In this document: positions 1-8,570 of the stretch, one piece after another
Position numbering within the stretch: position 1 is the stretch's first letter
How the letters are laid out: each line of letters starts with the position of its first letter
Assembly: GCF_014851685.1 (NCBI RefSeq)
Contig: NZ_JACVAC010000016.1
Coordinates: 1-64,000 of the forward strand
From: Pseudomonas sp. PDM05
Lineage (GTDB): Bacteria; Pseudomonadota; Gammaproteobacteria; Pseudomonadales; Pseudomonadaceae
DNA: 64,000 nt
Reading direction: 5' to 3'
Notes under the pieces: generated by a model
The model's database searches: none
Told to the model about the DNA's origin: nothing
What the model saw: the letters and a program-made list of their open reading frames with translations, nothing else
Made by a program: the position numbers and the translations under genes

Positions 1-352
1 AGTGGTTGGCGCAGCCGTCGAGGTACTTCTGCCAGGCCCAGTCGTACTTGAAGGGCACGAGTTGGTTGAGGTCGGCGCGGCAGTTGATCATGCGCTTTTC
101 GTCAACGGCGACGCGGGCGGAGGCGCCCTCGAGTTCGGCGAGGCCTTCGGCGATGTCGAGTTTGTCCAGCGCAGCTTTGGCGCGCACGATGGCAGCGGAG
201 TCGTTGGCGGTGACGGCGCGGGCTTCCACGGCAGCGGCAGCGCCGGCACCGTCGAGGCGGTCCATGTTGGCTTCGCTGGCGTGGCCGGCGTTGGCACCTT
301 TGGTGGCTACTTCGCCTTCTTCTTCTTTGTCGAATTCGTCCCAGCTCAGCAT
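1..352 (-). CDS. nrdB: Ribonucleotide reductase class Ia, beta subunit (NrdB), N-terminal part
   Basis: Partial gene: the first 117 residues are present and the rest lies beyond the left edge. It begins MLSWDEFDKEEEGEV and runs into NQLVPFKYDWAWQKYLDGC, the N-terminus I know from Pseudomonas NrdB. The beta subunit houses the diiron-tyrosyl radical used by NrdA to reduce ribonucleoside diphosphates to deoxyribonucleotides in the cytoplasm. The acidic, alanine-rich stretch before the conserved core is typical of pseudomonad NrdB. The metal ligands lie outside the window. Its partner nrdA is not adjacent but about 44.6 kb away on the same strand. The ATG at 352 is preceded by an AGGAG-like site (GCAGGAGACGACACGTC). 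Confidence 0.93.
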   Translation of the reverse strand, partial: MLSWDEFDKEEEGEVATKGANAGHASEANMDRLDGAGAAAAVEARAVTANDSAAIVRAKAALDKLDIAEGLAELEGASARVAVDEKRMINCRADLNQLVPFKYDWAWQKYLDGCANH

Positions 353-837
353 GACGTGTCGTCTCCTGCGTGAGGGCTCAAAGGTGCCCGTGTGAAACCG
401 GATGGTTGGGTGTTCACACGGCCCAGAGGCCGCGGTGGATCTTAAGGAATCGTTTGTTGCAACAGCTCGCGCAGGCATTAAACGGAATCAGGGTTACGGG
501 TGGTCTGCTTGAGGCTTGAGGGGCGGAGCGCAGGTGTTTGCTCCAGCGGGGCCTCAGGTCTGGCTCTTCATCCCAGTGTAAAGGGATATTGCAGGCCCGA
601 TTTACCCGCGCATTATAGGGAAAAAATCGGCTTTGTGTTGTGGCGGATGGTCACGGATCGCAGACAAAAAGCCTGCTTTTCAAGCCAAGGCACGGGTTTG
701 CTGGGGTTGGCTGGAGGGACGAGCGGCAGGTTTTTTTTCGAGGGGGCGCAGCGCGGGGAGGAGGGGGAGGTTTTTTGGCCGCAAGAACGATTTCTTGCGG
801 CGAGTACGATCAGGTTCAACTTGCACTAACGAAGTTG
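353..837. other. 485-bp gene-free region: nrdB leader and 3' flank of the DUF2790 gene
   Basis: No convincing coding region. On the minus strand a perfect TATAAT lies at 612-617, which would give nrdB a 5' leader of about 250 nt; the matching -35 is weak (ACAACA, 18-bp spacer). A perfect 9-bp stem with a 4-nt loop (CCGCAAGAA/TTCTTGCGG) sits at 779-800, just past the stop of the DUF2790 gene, but without a T-run in the direction needed for a standard terminator. No NrdR or DnaA boxes like those before nrdA were seen here. Confidence 0.5.
612..617 (-). promoter_or_regulatory. Candidate -10 box for nrdB
   Basis: TATAAT reading leftward, followed by a GC-rich discriminator, about 260 bp upstream of the nrdB ATG. 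Only half of the -35 hexamer matches. Inferred from position only. Confidence 0.35.
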
Positions 838-1107
838 TTATCCGTTAGAGCAGCCATTGCCCATTACATGGTAATTAAGAATATGGCGCTGACCTTGTGA
901 ATCTTCATATTCCATCTTCACCGGTACAACTTCGCAGACTTCTGGAATCGCGCTCATGGACAGTACTTTGGCAACGTCCAGATGGGTGCTGTAAGTGTAG
1001 TCCTCGACAATCGGGGCATTGCGGTCAGCTACGTCAGTCGGGGCTTCGTCGGCCAGGGCGGCGGTGGCGCACAAGCTGCTGAGGGCCATAACTACTAGAG
1101 CTTTCAT
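838..1107 (-). CDS. Small exported DUF2790-family protein
   Basis: An 89-residue protein. The first ~20 residues (MKALVVMALSSLCATAALA) form a clear signal peptide ending in ALA, so the mature ~69-residue product should be periplasmic. The body (VEDYTYSTHLDVAKVLS, then IPEVCEVVPVKMEY, then NYHVMGNGCSNG) fits the DUF2790 family common in Pseudomonas, with two cysteines that could pair. Function is unknown for the family. I chose the ATG at 1107 rather than an in-frame codon 12 residues upstream because only this start puts the signal peptide at the N-terminus. It is a single gene between nrdB and the divergently transcribed acsA. Confidence 0.82.
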   Translation of the reverse strand: MKALVVMALSSLCATAALADEAPTDVADRNAPIVEDYTYSTHLDVAKVLSMSAIPEVCEVVPVKMEYEDSQGQRHILNYHVMGNGCSNG

Positions 1108-1504
1108 TTCTATTTTTACCTTATTGAGGTCGAAGTGGGTCACGGGGCCTTTGTGAGGCCACGTGTGTAACTTAGGGTTGTTTGGTTCGGATTAACGTTG
1201 CCTTCGTGGGGGCTGTTGCGTTGTTAATCACAGTGCCTCTGTTGGCGGAAGTGATTCTAGGCTCGCGGGTTATATTCATATACCCGTGCTTTTGATAAAC
1301 ACTATTGGCGGTTTTTGTAACAATCCACGGGTAAAGCTTTTTTCATCAAGGCGCAAAACGCCACGGGCCGCGGGCCAGAGCCGCCAAAGCACATAGCAGG
1401 GCAAAATGTAGGGGCTTGTTACTACCATCGTCGAATGGTTCTATGGGGCAGCCCCGGCTAAAACAGGGCATACAAAAACAACTATTGTCACCGAGGTAAG
1501 AAAG
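1108..1504. other. Divergent intergenic region between the DUF2790 gene and acsA
   Basis: About 400 bp without a gene, holding the promoters of both divergent neighbours. A bulged inverted repeat (CGGGT-TATAT / ATATACCCG) lies at 1266-1286. Acetate genes in Pseudomonas are controlled by the MxtR/ErdR two-component system, but I cannot define a binding site by eye. Confidence 0.35.
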
Positions 1505-3460
1505 ATGAGTGCGGCTTCCCTGTACCCCGTTCGCCCCGAAGTAGCAGCCAACACGCTGACCGACGAGGCGACCTACAAGGCCATGTACCAGCAGTCGGTG
1601 GTCAACCCCGATGGTTTCTGGCGTGAGCAAGCCAAGCGCCTTGACTGGGTCAAGCCTTTCACCGCGGTGAAGCAGACCTCGTTCGACGATCACCATGTCG
1701 ACATCAAGTGGTTTGCCGATGGCACCCTGAACGTTTCCTACAACTGCCTGGACCGTCACCTCGCCGAGCGTGGCGACCAGGCTGCGATCATCTGGGAGGG
1801 CGACGATCCTTCCGAAAGCCGCACCATCACCTATCGCGAGCTGCATGAAGAAGTCTGCAAGTTCGCCAACGCCCTGCGCGGCCAGGATGTGCATCGCGGC
1901 GACGTGGTGACTATCTATATGCCGATGATCCCCGAAGCCGTGGTCGCCATGCTGGCGTGTGCCCGTATCGGTGCGATCCATTCCGTGGTGTTTGGCGGTT
2001 TTTCGCCGGAAGCCCTGGCCGGTCGCATCATCGACTGTAAGTCGAAGGTGGTGATCACCGCCGACGAAGGTATCCGCGCCGGTAAGAAGATTCCGTTGAA
2101 GGCCAACGTCGACGACGCCCTGACCAACCCGGAAACCAGCAGCATCCAGAAAGTCATCGTGTGCAAGCGCACCAGTGGCAACATCAAGTGGAACCAGCAT
2201 CGCGACATCTGGTACGAAGACCTGATGAAAGTGGCAGGCACCGTCTGCGCACCCAAAGAGATGGGCGCCGAAGAGGCCCTCTTCATCCTTTATACCTCCG
2301 GCTCCACCGGCAAGCCCAAGGGCGTGCAGCACACCACCGGCGGCTATCTGCTCTACGCGGCCCTGACCCACGAGCGCGTGTTCGACTACCGCCCAGGTGA
2401 AATCTACTGGTGCACCGCCGACGTCGGTTGGGTTACCGGCCACACCTATATCGTCTACGGCCCGCTGGCCAATGGCGCGACCACGCTGCTGTTCGAAGGC
2501 GTGCCCAACTACCCGGACATCACCCGCGTCGGCAAGATCGTCGACAAGCACAAGGTCAATATCCTCTACACCGCGCCGACCGCTATCCGCGCGATGATGG
2601 CGTCCGGCACTGCCGCTTGCGAGGGCGTGGATGGCAGCAGCCTGCGTCTGCTGGGGTCGGTGGGTGAGCCGATTAACCCTGAAGCGTGGGACTGGTACTA
2701 CAAGAACGTCGGCCAATCCCGTTGCCCGATCGTCGACACCTGGTGGCAGACCGAAACCGGCGCGACGCTGATGAGCCCGCTGCCGGGCGCCCATGCGCTC
2801 AAGCCGGGTTCAGCGGCGCGGCCGTTCTTTGGCGTGGTGCCGGCGTTGGTGGATAACCTGGGCAACATCATCGAAGGCGCTGCCGAAGGCAACCTGGTGA
2901 TCCTCGATTCGTGGCCAGGCCAGGCGCGGACGCTGTACGGCGACCATGACCGGTTCGTCGACACCTACTTCAAGACCTTCCGTGGCATGTACTTCACCGG
3001 CGACGGCGCCCGTCGCGATGAAGACGGCTACTGGTGGATCACCGGGCGCGTGGATGACGTGTTGAACGTATCTGGCCACCGCATGGGCACCGCCGAGATC
3101 GAAAGTGCCATGGTGGCCCACCCGAAAGTCGCCGAAGCGGCGGTGGTCGGTGTGCCGCATGACATCAAGGGCCAGGGCATCTATGTGTATGTCACCCTCA
3201 AGAATGGCGAAGAGCCGAACGAAGCGCTGCGCCTGGAATTGAAGAACTGGGTGCGTAAAGAGATCGGGCCGATTGCTTCGCCGGACGTGATCCAGTGGGC
3301 GCCGGGCTTGCCGAAGACGCGTTCGGGGAAAATCATGCGCCGCATTCTGCGCAAGATTGCCACGGCCGAGTACGACGGGCTGGGGGATATTTCCACCCTG
3401 GCGGACCCAGGTGTGGTGGCGCATCTGATTGAAACGCACAAGACCATGAACGTCGCGTAA
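1505..3460 (+). CDS. acsA: Acetyl-CoA synthetase (acetate-CoA ligase)
   Basis: 651 residues, the normal length for Acs. It converts acetate, ATP and CoA to acetyl-CoA through an acetyl-adenylate, letting the cell grow on acetate and ethanol. The AMP-binding loop YTSGSTGKPKG begins near residue 263. The C-terminal lid carries KTRSGK with the catalytic lysine at residue 609, the lysine that is reversibly acetylated in Salmonella Acs. The site TGTCACCGAGGTAAG supports the ATG at 1505. It is a single gene followed by a strong terminator. In P. aeruginosa, acsA (PA0887) likewise precedes aotJ, so the order is ancestral. Confidence 0.97.
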   Translation: MSAASLYPVRPEVAANTLTDEATYKAMYQQSVVNPDGFWREQAKRLDWVKPFTAVKQTSFDDHHVDIKWFADGTLNVSYNCLDRHLAERGDQAAIIWEGDDPSESRTITYRELHEEVCKFANALRGQDVHRGDVVTIYMPMIPEAVVAMLACARIGAIHSVVFGGFSPEALAGRIIDCKSKVVITADEGIRAGKKIPLKANVDDALTNPETSSIQKVIVCKRTSGNIKWNQHRDIWYEDLMKVAGTVCAPKEMGAEEALFILYTSGSTGKPKGVQHTTGGYLLYAALTHERVFDYRPGEIYWCTADVGWVTGHTYIVYGPLANGATTLLFEGVPNYPDITRVGKIVDKHKVNILYTAPTAIRAMMASGTAACEGVDGSSLRLLGSVGEPINPEAWDWYYKNVGQSRCPIVDTWWQTETGATLMSPLPGAHALKPGSAARPFFGVVPALVDNLGNIIEGAAEGNLVILDSWPGQARTLYGDHDRFVDTYFKTFRGMYFTGDGARRDEDGYWWITGRVDDVLNVSGHRMGTAEIESAMVAHPKVAEAAVVGVPHDIKGQGIYVYVTLKNGEEPNEALRLELKNWVRKEIGPIASPDVIQWAPGLPKTRSGKIMRRILRKIATAEYDGLGDISTLADPGVVAHLIETHKTMNVA

Positions 3461-3478
3461 GGCGGGTTGGTGGTACAG

Positions 3479-3513
3479 AGCCCTATTCGGTGTAAGCCGG
3501 ATGGGGCTTTTTT
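3479..3513 (+). terminator. Rho-independent terminator of acsA
   Basis: A GC-rich stem (AGCCCTATTCGG with CCGGATGGGGCT, a few G-T pairs) followed by six T residues, 19 nt past the acsA stop. Confidence 0.85.
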
Positions 3514-3543
3514 GTGGGACCTTGCAAGCTGTGGAGATCCCCG

Positions 3544-3631
3544 GTGGGAGCGGGCTTGCTCGCGAATGCGGTGGGTCATTCAACATCTCCAGCGACTGAC
3601 ACTCTGCATTCGCGAGCAAGCCCGCTCCCAC
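3544..3631. repeat. REPIN (paired inverted REP)
   Basis: Two inverted copies of GTGGGAGCGGGCTTGCTCGC about 88 bp end to end, enclosing a variable spacer. This is the doublet REP form described for P. fluorescens, mobilised by RAYT transposases encoded elsewhere. Confidence 0.92.
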
Positions 3632-4156
3632 ATTTGGATTGCATTTCATAGCGAGGGAGGTGGTGGTATGACGAGCCTGCATAACCATCAAGCCAATAAA
3701 TATCGGTTTCTCTCGTAGGACGTTTCTGAATGTTACCGGCGGCCCTAAATGTGTAACCCCGCGCCCAAACATGAGGCAAAGCGCTACGCCTGCGCCCCGA
3801 AAAGCTCCATTGCAGACACCCATATCAATAAGATTAAACGCCAGACTTGCCGTGCCAGAAGGGTTTGCGAATAATAGGCCCGCAATTTGCAGTATCAATA
3901 GGTTTAATGTCTTTTGTCTCTGCATAAAATTCAGAGGCTGTCAATGTGCTGGAACCGCTTTCTCGGTGCTTCTGTAAATTGTTGTCGCATTGAGGAAATA
4001 TCGGCTTCCGGCCTGTCGTTAGAATGCCGATCACTCGCTCGTCGTCTCCGGTGTGTAACTGGTGTAGGACGCAGCACCGCAATTCGGTTTCCCTTATGTC
4101 GCATCGTGGGCCATGGCTCATACTGCTGTTTTGCCCTATACCGATGGAGTCCCAAG
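3632..4156. other. aotJ upstream region
   Basis: Gene-free and more AT-rich than its surroundings. It carries a candidate ArgR half-site at 3983-3998 and a second TGTCGT at 4014. Short reading frames here lack family resemblance and ribosome sites. Confidence 0.5.
3983..3998 (+). promoter_or_regulatory. Candidate ArgR half-site upstream of aotJ
   Basis: TGTCGC-N8-AA matches the half-site described for P. aeruginosa ArgR (the AraC-type arginine regulator encoded at 8571). A degenerate TGTCGT follows at 4014-4019. The site is about 170 bp upstream of aotJ. The usual second half-site 21 bp away is not obvious, so support is moderate. Confidence 0.45.
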
Positions 4157-4942
4157 ATGAAGAAACTCGTGCTGTTGGGCGCCCTGGCGCTGTCCGTGCT
4201 GTCCATGCAGGCTTTCGCTGATGAGAAGCCTCTGAAAATTGGTATCGAAGCGGCCTACCCTCCGTTTGCCTCGAAGGCGCCGGATGGCAGCATCGTGGGT
4301 TTTGACTACGACATCGGCAACGCCCTGTGCGAAGAGATGAAGGTCAAGTGCACCTGGGTCGAGCAAGAATTCGACGGCCTGATCCCGGCGCTCAAAGTGC
4401 GCAAGATCGACGCGATCCTGTCGTCCATGTCCATCACCGAAGATCGCAAGAAGTCCGTGGACTTCACCAAACGCTACTACCTGAGCCCGGCGCGCCTGGT
4501 GATGAAGGACGGCGTAGCGGTCAGCGACAGTCTGGCTGAGCTCAAAGACAAGAAGATCGGCGTGCAGCGCGGTTCGATCCACGACCGTTTCGCCAAGGAA
4601 GTGCTGGCTCCCAAAGGCGCCACCATCGTTCCCTACGGCACCCAGAACGAAATCTACCTGGACGTGGCTGCCGGTCGTCTTGACGGTACCGTGGCCGACG
4701 CCACCCTGCTGGAAGACGGTTTCCTGAAGACCGACGCTGGCAAAGGCTACGCGTTCACCGGCCCATCCTTCACCGACGCCAAATACTTCGGCGACGGTAT
4801 CGGCATCGCGGTCCGCAAAGGCGACAAGGAAAACCTGGACCGCATCAACGCTGCCATCACCGCGATCCGTGCCAACGGCAAATACAAAGAAATCGAGAAA
4901 AAGTACTTCAACTTCGATATTTACGGCCCAGAAGCCCAGTAA
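4157..4942 (+). CDS. aotJ: Arginine/ornithine ABC transporter, periplasmic binding protein
   Basis: 261 residues of the HisJ/ArgT/AotJ class. The signal peptide is residues 1-21 (cleavage after AFA). The mature protein starts DEKPLKIGIEAAYPPF, the typical first strand of polar amino-acid binding proteins, and contains GFDYDIGNALC and the hinge-region IYLDVAAGRLDGTVAD. It captures basic amino acids in the periplasm for the AotQM permease. The ATG at 4157 is chosen because upstream in-frame sequence is not signal-like. It is the first gene of aotJQMOP, and a 91-bp gap to aotQ contains an imperfect GC-rich repeat that could lower downstream expression relative to the binding protein. Confidence 0.94.
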   Translation: MKKLVLLGALALSVLSMQAFADEKPLKIGIEAAYPPFASKAPDGSIVGFDYDIGNALCEEMKVKCTWVEQEFDGLIPALKVRKIDAILSSMSITEDRKKSVDFTKRYYLSPARLVMKDGVAVSDSLAELKDKKIGVQRGSIHDRFAKEVLAPKGATIVPYGTQNEIYLDVAAGRLDGTVADATLLEDGFLKTDAGKGYAFTGPSFTDAKYFGDGIGIAVRKGDKENLDRINAAITAIRANGKYKEIEKKYFNFDIYGPEAQ

Positions 4943-5033
4943 ATACTCGCAGCTGTCAGTCCGAAATGGCGCAAGCAACAGAATTCCTGCGGTTTGCGCC
5001 ATTTTTTCATCCCCCTTTTCGAGGACCTGAATC

Positions 5034-5723
5034 ATGTTGAAAGGCTACGGGGCCGTCATCCTCGATGGCGCATGGTTGACGCTTCAGCTCGCCTTGTCGT
5101 CCATGGCCTTGGCCATTGTTCTGGGTCTGATCGGGGTCGCGTTACGCCTGTCGCCGGTGCGCTGGTTGGCCTGGCTGGGTGACTTGTACTCCACGGTGAT
5201 CCGCGGGATCCCCGACCTGGTGCTGATCCTGCTGATTTTCTACGGCGGCCAGGACTTGCTTAACCGCGTCGCGCCGTTGCTCGGCTACGACGACTATATC
5301 GACTTGAACCCCTTGGCCGCCGGCATCGGCACCCTGGGTTTCATCTTTGGCGCCTACCTGTCGGAAACCTTCCGCGGCGCCTTCATGGCTATTCCCAAGG
5401 GTCAGGCCGAGGCCGGCCTGGCGTATGGCATGAGCAGTTTCCAGGTGTTTTTCCGGGTGATGGTGCCGCAGATGATCCGGCTGGCGATCCCTGGTTTCAC
5501 CAACAACTGGCTGGTCCTCACCAAGGCCACCGCGCTGATCTCGGTGGTGGGTTTGCAAGACATGATGTTCAAGGCCAAGCAGGCGGCAGACGCCACCCGC
5601 GAGCCTTTTACCTTCTTCCTCGCAGTGGCGGCGATGTACCTGGTGATCACCAGCGTGTCGTTGCTGGCCCTGCGTCATCTTGAGAAGCGCTACTCGGTAG
5701 GCGTAAGGGCGGCTGATCTATGA
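5034..5723 (+). CDS. aotQ: Arginine/ornithine ABC transporter, permease subunit Q
   Basis: 229 residues, HisQ-type inner-membrane permease with about five hydrophobic segments. The EAA-type loop that docks the ATPase is visible as AFMAIPKGQAEAGLAYG near residues 118-132. It pairs with AotM to form the channel. It overlaps aotM by four bases (ATGA), which indicates translational coupling. Substrate assignment rests on operon synteny with P. aeruginosa PA0888-PA0892 and on the adjacent arginine catabolic genes. Confidence 0.93.
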   Translation: MLKGYGAVILDGAWLTLQLALSSMALAIVLGLIGVALRLSPVRWLAWLGDLYSTVIRGIPDLVLILLIFYGGQDLLNRVAPLLGYDDYIDLNPLAAGIGTLGFIFGAYLSETFRGAFMAIPKGQAEAGLAYGMSSFQVFFRVMVPQMIRLAIPGFTNNWLVLTKATALISVVGLQDMMFKAKQAADATREPFTFFLAVAAMYLVITSVSLLALRHLEKRYSVGVRAADL

Positions 5724-6418
5724 TCTTCGACTACAACGTCATCTGGGAGGCCATGCCGCTGTACCTTGGCGGCCTGCTGACCACCCTGAAACTGCTCGCC
5801 ATCTCGTTGTTCTTCGGCCTGCTCGCCGCCTTGCCCCTGGGCTTGATGCGTGTGTCCAAGCAGCCGGTGGTCAACGGTGCGGCCTGGCTCTACACCTATG
5901 TGATCCGCGGTACGCCGATGCTGGTGCAGCTGTTCCTGATCTACTACGGCCTGGCCCAGTTCGAAGTGGTGCGCGAGAGCTTCCTGTGGCCGCTGCTGTC
6001 CAGCGCCACGTTCTGTGCGTGCCTGGCGTTTGCGATCAACACCAGCGCCTACACCGCCGAGATCATTGCCGGTAGCCTCAAGGCCACGCCCAATGGCGAG
6101 ATCGAAGCGGCCAAGGCCATGGGCATGTCGCGCTACAAGCTGTATCGCCGCATCCTGCTGCCGTCGGCCCTGCGCCGCGCACTGCCGCAGTACAGCAACG
6201 AAGTGATCATGATGTTGCAGACCACCAGCCTGGCCTCGATCGTCACCCTGATCGACATCACCGGTGCCGCGCGCACGGTGAATGCGCAGTTCTACCTGCC
6301 GTTCGAAGCCTATATCACCGCCGGCGTGTTCTACCTGTGCCTGACCTTCATCCTGGTGCGCCTGTTCAAGTTGGCCGAGCGCCGTTGGCTGAGCTACCTG
6401 GCTCCAAGGAAGCACTGA
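5720..6418 (+). CDS. aotM: Arginine/ornithine ABC transporter, permease subunit M
   Basis: 232 residues, HisM-type permease partner of AotQ. The N-terminal transmembrane region (LYLGGLLTTLKLLAISLFFG) is followed by the permease core VIRGTPMLVQLFLIYYG and an EAA loop (GSLKATPNGEIEAAKAMG). The start overlaps the aotQ stop and the gene ends one base before aotO, so all are read from one message. Confidence 0.93.
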   Translation: MIFDYNVIWEAMPLYLGGLLTTLKLLAISLFFGLLAALPLGLMRVSKQPVVNGAAWLYTYVIRGTPMLVQLFLIYYGLAQFEVVRESFLWPLLSSATFCACLAFAINTSAYTAEIIAGSLKATPNGEIEAAKAMGMSRYKLYRRILLPSALRRALPQYSNEVIMMLQTTSLASIVTLIDITGAARTVNAQFYLPFEAYITAGVFYLCLTFILVRLFKLAERRWLSYLAPRKH

Positions 6419-6419
6419 T

Positions 6420-7532
6420 ATGGAACGTATCGATCACCTGTTGCCCTGGGGGCATTTGGGCTGCGAGCGCCAACTGAGCGTGTTCCGCTTCGGCAGCGGC
6501 GAGCGCAAGGCCTATATCCAGGCCAGCCTGCACGCCGATGAATTGCCCGGCATGCGCACCGCCTGGGAACTGAAAAAGCGTCTCACCGAGCTGGAAGAGC
6601 AGGGCGCCCTCAACGGCGTCATCGAGCTGGTTCCGGTGGCCAACCCGATGGGCCTCGGCCAGCTGCTGCAAGGCGCACACCAGGGGCGTTTCGAGGTCGG
6701 CAGCGGCAAGAACTTCAACCGCGATTTCGTCGCGTTGGACGAGCCGGTTGCCGCGCTGCTGGAAGGCAAGCTGGGGGACGATCCTCACGCCAACGTGCGC
6801 CTGATCCGACAGGCCATGATTGACACTCTCGACGCCTTGCCTGAGCCGGCGAGCCAGCTGCAAGGCATGCAGCGGGTGCTGTTGCGCCACGCCTGCAGCG
6901 CCGACGTGGTGCTCGACCTGCATTGCGACTGCGAAGCCGCATTGCACCTGTATGCGTTGCCCCAGCATTGGCCGCAGTGGCGTTCGCTGGCCGCGCACCT
7001 GAATGTGAAGGTCGGCCTGTTGGCGGAAGACTCCGGTGGCAGTTCGTTCGATGAAGCCTGCTCGACGCCCTGGTTGCGTTTGTCCAAGGCGTTTCCAGAC
7101 GCGCAGATCCCGTTGGCGTGCCTGGCGACTACGCTGGAGTTGGGTGGCCAATCCGACACCGGGCGCGACGAGGCGATTTTCCACGCCGAAGGCATTCTGG
7201 CGTTCCTCGCCGAGCAAGGCCTGATCAAGGGCCAATGGCCGGCGGCACAATTCGATGCCTGTGAAGGCATGCCGTTCGAAGGCACCGAGATGCTGTTCGC
7301 GCCCCATCCTGGCGTGATCAGTTTCCTGCGCAAGCCGGGTGAATGGGTCGAGGCCGGTGATGAGATTTTTGAAGTGATTGATCCCTTGTCCGACCAGGTC
7401 AGCATTGTTTGCGCCGGCACGTCCGGGGTGCTGTTTGCCGTTGAGCGGCTGCGTTATGCCCAAGCAGGTTTTTGGCTGGCCAAGGTCGCGGGGCGCGAAG
7501 CCCTGCGCCATGGCAATTTGCTGAATGACTGA
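6420..7532 (+). CDS. aotO: AotO: succinylglutamate desuccinylase/aspartoacylase-family protein
   Basis: 370 residues of the M14-like aspartoacylase/AstE superfamily. The zinc-binding HxxE is visible as HADE (H38, E41) and a further metal histidine in LDLHCDC (H168). A C-terminal biotinyl-like beta-barrel segment is suggested by VEAGDEIFEVIDP. In P. aeruginosa the equivalent gene lies in the aot operon, where it is not needed for transport. It may deacylate an amino-acid conjugate; the substrate is unknown. It is distinct from the true AstE at 22626. It sits one base after aotM and 27 bp before aotP. Confidence 0.85.
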   Translation: MERIDHLLPWGHLGCERQLSVFRFGSGERKAYIQASLHADELPGMRTAWELKKRLTELEEQGALNGVIELVPVANPMGLGQLLQGAHQGRFEVGSGKNFNRDFVALDEPVAALLEGKLGDDPHANVRLIRQAMIDTLDALPEPASQLQGMQRVLLRHACSADVVLDLHCDCEAALHLYALPQHWPQWRSLAAHLNVKVGLLAEDSGGSSFDEACSTPWLRLSKAFPDAQIPLACLATTLELGGQSDTGRDEAIFHAEGILAFLAEQGLIKGQWPAAQFDACEGMPFEGTEMLFAPHPGVISFLRKPGEWVEAGDEIFEVIDPLSDQVSIVCAGTSGVLFAVERLRYAQAGFWLAKVAGREALRHGNLLND

Positions 7533-7559
7533 CCCACTGTTTTTGTGAGAACCGACCGC

Positions 7560-8324
7560 ATGTACAAACTTGAAGTCCAAGACCTGCATAAACGCTATGG
7601 CAGTCATGAAGTGCTCAAAGGCGTGTCCCTGGCCGCCGCGGCCGGTGACGTGATCAGCATCATCGGTTCCAGCGGTTCGGGCAAAAGTACCTTTTTGCGC
7701 TGCATCAACCTGCTGGAGCAACCCCACGCCGGCAAGATTCTGCTCAATAACGAAGAGCTGAAACTGGTGGCCAACAAGGACGGCGCCCTCAAGGCCGCCG
7801 ATCCGAAACAGCTGCAGCGCATGCGTTCGCGCCTGTCGATGGTGTTCCAGCATTTCAACCTGTGGTCGCACATGACCGCGTTGGAAAACGTCATGGAAGC
7901 GCCGGTGCACGTGCTCGGCATGTCGAAGAAAGACGCCCGTGAAAAGGCCGAGCATTACCTGGCCAAGGTCGGCGTGGGCCATCGCAAGGATGCGTTCCCC
8001 GGCCACATGTCCGGCGGCGAGCAGCAACGTGTGGCGATTGCCCGTGCCCTGGCGATGGAACCGGAGGTGATGCTGTTCGACGAACCCACTTCGGCCCTCG
8101 ACCCGGAACTGGTCGGTGAAGTGCTCAAGGTGATGCAGGACCTGGCCCAGGAAGGCCGCACCATGGTGGTGGTGACGCACGAAATGGGCTTTGCCCGTGA
8201 AGTGTCGAACCAGTTGGTGTTTTTGCACAAAGGCATCGTCGAAGAACGTGGCAACCCGCGTGAAGTACTGGTGAACCCGCAGTCCGAGCGTTTGCAGCAG
8301 TTCTTGTCCGGTAGCTTGAAATAA
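7560..8324 (+). CDS. aotP: Arginine/ornithine ABC transporter, ATPase subunit
   Basis: 254 residues, HisP-type ATPase. Walker A GSSGSGKST begins at residue 36, the ABC signature is SGGEQQRVAIARAL, Walker B is VMLFDEPTSALD, and the switch histidine lies in VVVTHEMG. I chose the ATG at 7560 (MYKLEVQDLHKRYG), which matches the family; an in-frame GTG 15 bp upstream is possible. Last transporter gene of the operon. Confidence 0.94.
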   Translation: MYKLEVQDLHKRYGSHEVLKGVSLAAAAGDVISIIGSSGSGKSTFLRCINLLEQPHAGKILLNNEELKLVANKDGALKAADPKQLQRMRSRLSMVFQHFNLWSHMTALENVMEAPVHVLGMSKKDAREKAEHYLAKVGVGHRKDAFPGHMSGGEQQRVAIARALAMEPEVMLFDEPTSALDPELVGEVLKVMQDLAQEGRTMVVVTHEMGFAREVSNQLVFLHKGIVEERGNPREVLVNPQSERLQQFLSGSLK

Positions 8325-8339
8325 TCAAGGCTGCTTTTG

Positions 8340-8356
8340 TGCACTGAAGTAGTGCA
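8340..8356 (+). promoter_or_regulatory. Short hairpin after aotP
   Basis: TGCACT-GAAGT-AGTGCA stem-loop 15 nt past the aotP stop with no T-run. Together with the REPIN that follows, it may stabilise the 3' end or attenuate read-through into argR. Confidence 0.3.
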
Positions 8357-8390
8357 TGATCGGAAATCTTGAGGCTAGCTCAAATCCCCT

Positions 8391-8477
8391 GTGGGAGCGG
8401 GCTTGCTCGCGAAAGCGGTACATCAGATATACCTGTATCAACTGAAACACCGCTTTCGCGAGCAAGCCCGCTCCCAC
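8391..8477. repeat. REPIN between aotP and argR
   Basis: Inverted pair of GTGGGAGCGGGCTTGCTCGCGAA-type REPs (near-perfect long hairpin) in the 246-bp gap before argR. It could separate transporter and regulator expression, since in P. aeruginosa argR is read from the aot operon. Confidence 0.92.
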
Positions 8478-8570
8478 ATTGGTTCTTCACCGTTTTTAAG
8501 ATTTGTGTTGGTTTACCGGCTAGCATTAGCCCCTGTCTTCATTACTGTTACTCGCTTCGGATAGCCCTAC

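Noticed and set aside
779..800. Perfect hairpin as terminator of the DUF2790 gene
   Set aside because: Lacks a T-run in the required direction; noted only as a stem-loop.
1352..1362. CGCAAAACGCC upstream of acsA as an AmrZ site
   Set aside because: One mismatch from the recalled core but no symmetry or functional reason; probably chance.
3544..3631. Regular palindromic repeats as a possible CRISPR
   Set aside because: Elements are dispersed singly as inverted pairs, not arrays with regular spacers, and no cas gene is present.
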